Positions 59,167 through 64,000 of a stretch of 64,000 bases of DNA are shown here, in pieces. Each line of letters begins with the position of its first letter. Position 1 is the first letter of the stretch. A program made the translations under genes and the position numbers. A model generated the notes under the pieces. That model saw only the letters and a program-made list of their open reading frames with translations, did not search any database and had not been told where the DNA came from. This DNA is from Opisthorchis felineus (Eukaryota; Platyhelminthes; Trematoda; Opisthorchiida; Opisthorchiidae). The stretch spans positions 463,994 through 527,993 of the forward strand of contig SJOL01010342.1 of assembly GCA_004794785.1 (NCBI GenBank). The letters are read 5' to 3'.

Positions 59167-62100
59167 TGACGTCGAAATATTTCCCTTGACCCAACGGTAC
59201 TTGAAGTTATCCCGAAGAAGAAATTCTTTTGGTAATACCGAGTTAATTTACAAATGAGTATATAGCCGAGATTAGACAGAATCTGTTAATCCGGTATGAA
59301 ATAAAACTCGAGAAATTCGAGTAGGTAATTCGCATCTAAAAGGAATAAACAGGTAGTGGGGTGTCCATTTTCCCTGGTAAACGGATAAGTAGTGATGGGA
59401 CAAGAAAGCTGCCCAGATTTACTCAACATCGTTACAACCGAATCCTGGAGCAAACTTGTCCAACCGATGCAATAGATTATCATTATAATCGAGAGATTAT
59501 GCATACATTTAGTTAACTCGCTCGTTAACATCGATTTAGTTTGACCCTTTGTTTACTAAAGTTTCGCTTCATGAACTCGTTTGACATTCACTTATCAATA
59601 CAGATTGTCGTTTTAATTTACGCGGGATGACCTACCAAAACCATCTGGTTATCTTAAAGCAAAATCCAAGTGGCCTTTATAGTTGTATTTTACAGAAAAA
59701 TTAATGACGTAATGGAGGAAAATCCACTGAAGCCCGTCGTGGATGGTCTATTCATGAACCATGTCCAGGAGCGATCCATGAACTTGCGACACGTCGACGT
59801 TTCATTGGCAATATCATTGCAGTATTTGCACTGAATGATCAACTGCCCGGGTTGCATCAACCAATCAGTCGTACCCACAGTTTACGGTAGAAACATGGGA
59901 GAAGAAAATTTGACACTCATGACATAAAACGGCATGGCGTCACAGTGGACCATATTCAGGAAGACCAAACTGATAGGGTAAAGTCTGCATTTTGAGAGTA
60001 CTTCACCGACTGGAAAAATGCGATGTGGCCAGGAACACCAATAAATCATAAGGCATCCTCATTCCAGATTCAGCTGCTCAGATGTGCAATAATTGCAAAA
60101 TTAATCAAAAAACGTTCCAAAAACCAATAAAATCTTGAATTACCGACGTATTTACTGAAAAAACTTGATTTGACATCCGTTGGTTGTAAAATGTGACGTC
60201 CTAAAAAGTCGTATTCTGCTGAAACTAAAACGTGAGCCTACATCTCTGCACCAATACTATTAACTGAGGAGAAATTGGCACCCGAGGACCACCAAACCAA
60301 GGACCATCAAAACCTGATCACATAGTCCAGTATATTCTACAGAATCGATTATCAGGTAATCAGGTAATCGCCGGAATACACGTCATGAAACACGTACCAT
60401 TGATGCGATAGTTTATGATGTCTTCTGAAATGGCTACTCTTTTCAGAATATTTAGGAAAAGGCACCATGACCATTTGAGCCTTTGCGCATTCGTTCAATC
60501 ATTTTCCCGTTATATGCAACCTCTCCAAATGTATATGAGCGAGGGATTCAATATTTGCTATTTTAAACCTTATCAGACTAGCTGAACCAATTGGCACTGG
60601 GTTGAATCAAAATCTACATCAAAAAAACAAATTCCATAATGGCTCATTCCGGTCTGCGGCCACGTGGTTTTGTATTCGACATCCCGAGACCGGTGACCGG
60701 GCCTTCAACTACTCCATTACTTGCTAAGTATTGTTTTGGTAGATGGCTCTCTACTTCTTGTCAGCTGATCTCGGTAGAACAGCAAAAGGCAAACCAGGCA
60801 CATATTGTTGCACAGATCTAAATATGTTACTTACTGACACTAAAGCATACTAAGGAATATTAGTTCTACTATCTTAGGCTCATTGCCGTTCCAATTGTTC
60901 AGCCTCCTGACGGACATTTCGGACTTATACATTGGGTCTGTATAGTTGCGCGTAAGACTATCACCGCAAGGCTCCATCTGATAGGACACGTTCGGGTGGT
61001 GAAAAGCCCACATTCCGGACAACGCAATTTCAGGCCAAGGATGACTGTATCGTCTTGATTCATCCAGTCGCCCATCAATAACTGCCAGCTGCTCTGCTAG
61101 AATGAGTGGACTCAGTTAAAAAGTTAGGTGAGTGTAGGAAAACGAATCAGCCGGTTAGCCCAAACTTCCAGGTTGCGCGCAATGAGCTGTATGACAATTC
61201 AAAACGAGCACCTTCGGAATTTATACGCTTATTCACTTAGCTTTCATGTTCTACTGCCTCCAGATATGAACAGGTTCAAACATTTCAGGCGTTTAAAGTG
61301 GGTTTGTGAACTTTTCAAATGCCATTCCACCTCATTCGCGTTGACCGAGTGAAAAGTTAGTCTGTGAGTAAATAGATTTTGTTAAGCAAAAAATTACAGT
61401 TAAAAATAGACAGTCGGGCATACGATACATTGGTAACCCACTCCGAACGTGAGAAATTTCGCCGCGAATACAAAAGTGTGACTTATAAAACCCTGAGAAC
61501 ACAAAGCATTGCATAAGTCTAAAATAATTCAAATGCTTTTGGTCTTGTGTACTCAGAGACAAGGATGCGAAATCCGTGCGCTGGTCTGTCATGCATTCTA
61601 CATCAAATGGGTGTGTGAACACCATTTGCCGTAAACATTTGAGAATTCCATCATATTAATTTCTCCCGTGAGACAAAAAAAACGTTGATTCTCTCTTTCG
61701 AAAACATGTTCTTTTGAATTAAAATACATGCAGTTAGTCTCTTTTGACGTCTCCTAACCGTTAGGTTTCTCCTATTACGGACCAACTCTGAAAATAGATC
61801 AGCCTTGGTACATTCTATGAGCGGCTTTTAGAGGTGGGGCAAACACTTAACTTTTTTCTTCCTGACAGACCAGCGAAAAGATTCCTTACTTTGTTTCTAC
61901 CTCTTCAAAAAAACCCTACCTCTGAATACGCCTTTGATCGGGAAACCATTTCCAAGGATCGAAATGTGCGACCTTTTTTGAGACTCTTTCTGGAGTTGGT
62001 CTCTTGAGGGGGGTGTTTACTACCGGAATAGGCTTCGTAGATCATATCAAATTACCTGGTTTTAACCTCTGGCCTCTAGGAAGATAGACACGTAGTAGTT

Positions 62101-64000
62101 TACAAACACGAATTCAGCCTCTGAAGACTGCTACTGCATAGCACTTTCAAACAGAATTTAGCTTGTTGACACTTCACCATGAATGTCAGTCATTCCTTCT
62201 CAAAAGCTCATTACCTTTCCGTAGACTACATGAGTGTGCACATTCCACCTTAGAGGACTAATCCACAGAATTTCAACTGAGGCGTAATAACGTTTTTATT
62301 GATGATACGCACAAATGGGGTGCGATTCTCGTTAACGTTTGTCAGGTGGAGTTGCCGAAGTTTCCCTCATATTGTACATGGTGTCGTTGTCCGTAGATAG
62401 TAAAGGTGGTTCAAGAGGTATTTTCTACCTTGTGAGTTTTATAAAGGAGCATTTTGCGCTAGTTTCAGTGTGGCATTATATTATTATCGAAATTCAAGTT
62501 ACTTACGTTAGTATATTATCATATCACAGTTGTACATTCACACGTAATATGTATACATTTATATATCATATTGTTATATACTCATTCACTAAAAGGAATA
62601 TATTTCTGCCCACGAGAGATGTCCCCTGAATACAAATAAGTGCATCTAAACCGTCCCTTTTTGGTGGTCTTTCCTGAAGTGACTACTGTATCTTGTTGTT
62701 GGGATGACGTGATTGCAAGTGTCGTTCTGCCGCAAACAGTTCGACTTTTTGCCTTTCGTGAGCAGAGTCTTACTTTGCGGAATCTACCAATCAGTGCATC
62801 CTCCATGGTAGAGTTGTACTAATGCTTATGTGCTACTCAGGCTTGTGCTGGCACAAAATAGCTCGTTGTTAACAATTCCGTTTTCTAAGGTTGATACTGT
62901 TATTCATAAGTAGCCTATCTTTGGACTATACAAAAATTTCAGAGGATTTGTTAAGAATTCAAATCTTTAACAACGATAACCTGACTCCTACCATTCTTAT
63001 CATGGACGGACATGCAATTCTTGCATATGTATTATAGTGCACTGTAATCCGAACTTCTTTTTCCAATTCTTTTCAACAACGTATCGCAAAACAAAACAAT
63101 CCATCCACACTTGCGGGTGAACTTGATCATTGCCCCAAGACATTCCCTCACCCCAAGGAATTAGCAGTAACATTAGAAGCTCTATTCCCCACACTCAAAC
63201 TGCCTCATTCCAATAAGCTCCATCTATCTCACCTAGTCCCTTTTCATCAAAGCTAAAAGCAAGTACAGTTATCGATTTTTCAGCATGGAAAGCGTTCACT
63301 TCCCCCCGTTCTCTCGATGCCGATCCAAAGTCTTCCGCACTGGCCGCTGTCAAAGTAGCGCCTTCTTTTCAAGACATTTTCAAGACATGAGCCCAAAGTT
63401 TGTTACGAAACCGACTTAATTCTAAATAGGAATGTACATTTTATTCGTTCGAAATGCGGTCTATTAATACTGAAACGCAATCACAAAAAGCACGTAGAAA
63501 TATAGTTCCCCGCAATATAACCCGCCCACAAATGTGTATCCCCACTTTTTAATTCCATTTTGTATCCACTTAATTGGTACACTCCCAATGACCCAGTCGT
63601 TTAACATCATTTCAGGGTAATCCATTGCTCACCCAACATTTACTCAGAATACAGAGTTAGGATGCAGATTCGTTTAATGTTTATTTTCTATCAGGCACCG
63701 TATACCACCAATCGAGTTATGTACATTTTCAAAAAGGATGAAGGAATGCCAAACCCACCACTTTCAAACTTTGTTCGGAGACAATTTGTGATCTACGACT
63801 ACTGGCTTGTGGCTTCATACCAACTTCACTGTCCGTTGAATCTGATTCAAAGTCATGGAGTTAGACCGCGGAACCGTACTGACACCGCTTACGTTAGCGA
63901 GATTTTTGGATAGGAGGAGATATGAGATAGTGGATAAGATCAACTACGGAAATGATCGGCTTGGGCGAGAATAATGTTGTGATGGGCTGTCAACCATGTC
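59167..64000. other. No supported gene
   Basis: Frames of 60-97 codons only. The plus frame at 60,639-60,821 (contains GFVFDIPRPVTGPSTTP) is protein-like but unrecognised. The last frame, 63,662-63,913, is also unrecognised. A short direct repeat (ATCAGGTA twice) lies near 60,350-60,366. Confidence 0.4.

Overview
This is a 64 kb piece of a repeat-rich, gene-poor animal nuclear genome. The best reading is a parasitic flatworm, probably a digenean trematode. The evidence is inference from content, not an rRNA or mitochondrial match: (i) a complete five-exon gene for a secreted CAP-domain protein of the venom-allergen-like (VAL/SCP-TAPS) type, (ii) compact introns of 57-180 nt with GT..AG ends, (iii) decayed non-LTR retrotransposons of three different clades, and (iv) moderately AT-rich sequence. 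No tRNA, rRNA, CRISPR array, operon or bacterial signal was seen.

Layout. 0-3 kb holds two copies of a foldback (MITE-like) element and repeat debris. 3.45-5.1 kb is an internally deleted copy of an RTE-like LINE. 8.16-9.41 kb is a 5'-truncated copy of the same LINE, bounded by a perfect 12-bp target-site duplication. It lies just upstream of the 3' end of a CR1/jockey-like LINE (9.4-10.1 kb). 10.4-20.5 kb carries a C2H2 zinc-finger family on the minus strand: an intact five-finger gene (20,453-19,676), a paralogue that has lost one zinc ligand in each of three fingers (13,605-12,973), and a broken fragment (17.25-17.46 kb). A GC-rich repeat lies 3' of each of the two gene copies, at similar spacing, which suggests a duplication of about 7 kb. 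At 21.25-21.42 kb there is a short candidate first exon with an MGC N-terminus. 28.2-36.1 kb is dominated by three diverged copies of one long dispersed repeat. 41.4-42.9 kb has weak evidence for a Ser/Thr-rich spliced gene on the plus strand. The CAP gene is at 47,400-46,308 on the minus strand. 48.3-51.6 kb is a decayed R2-like LINE (zinc finger, Myb-like domain, reverse transcriptase, CCHC knuckle, restriction-like endonuclease) that does not sit in 28S rDNA. From 51.6 kb to the end little can be supported beyond repeat fragments.

The genes do not form a pathway. The CAP gene is a secreted, probably host-interacting protein. The zinc-finger genes are putative nucleic-acid-binding proteins in a birth-and-decay cluster. 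The rest is mobile-element history. Most open frames here are 60-130 codons with no recognisable domain, as expected by chance, and are not called. The spliced models were assembled by eye from splice signals and reading-frame closure; no RNA evidence was available.
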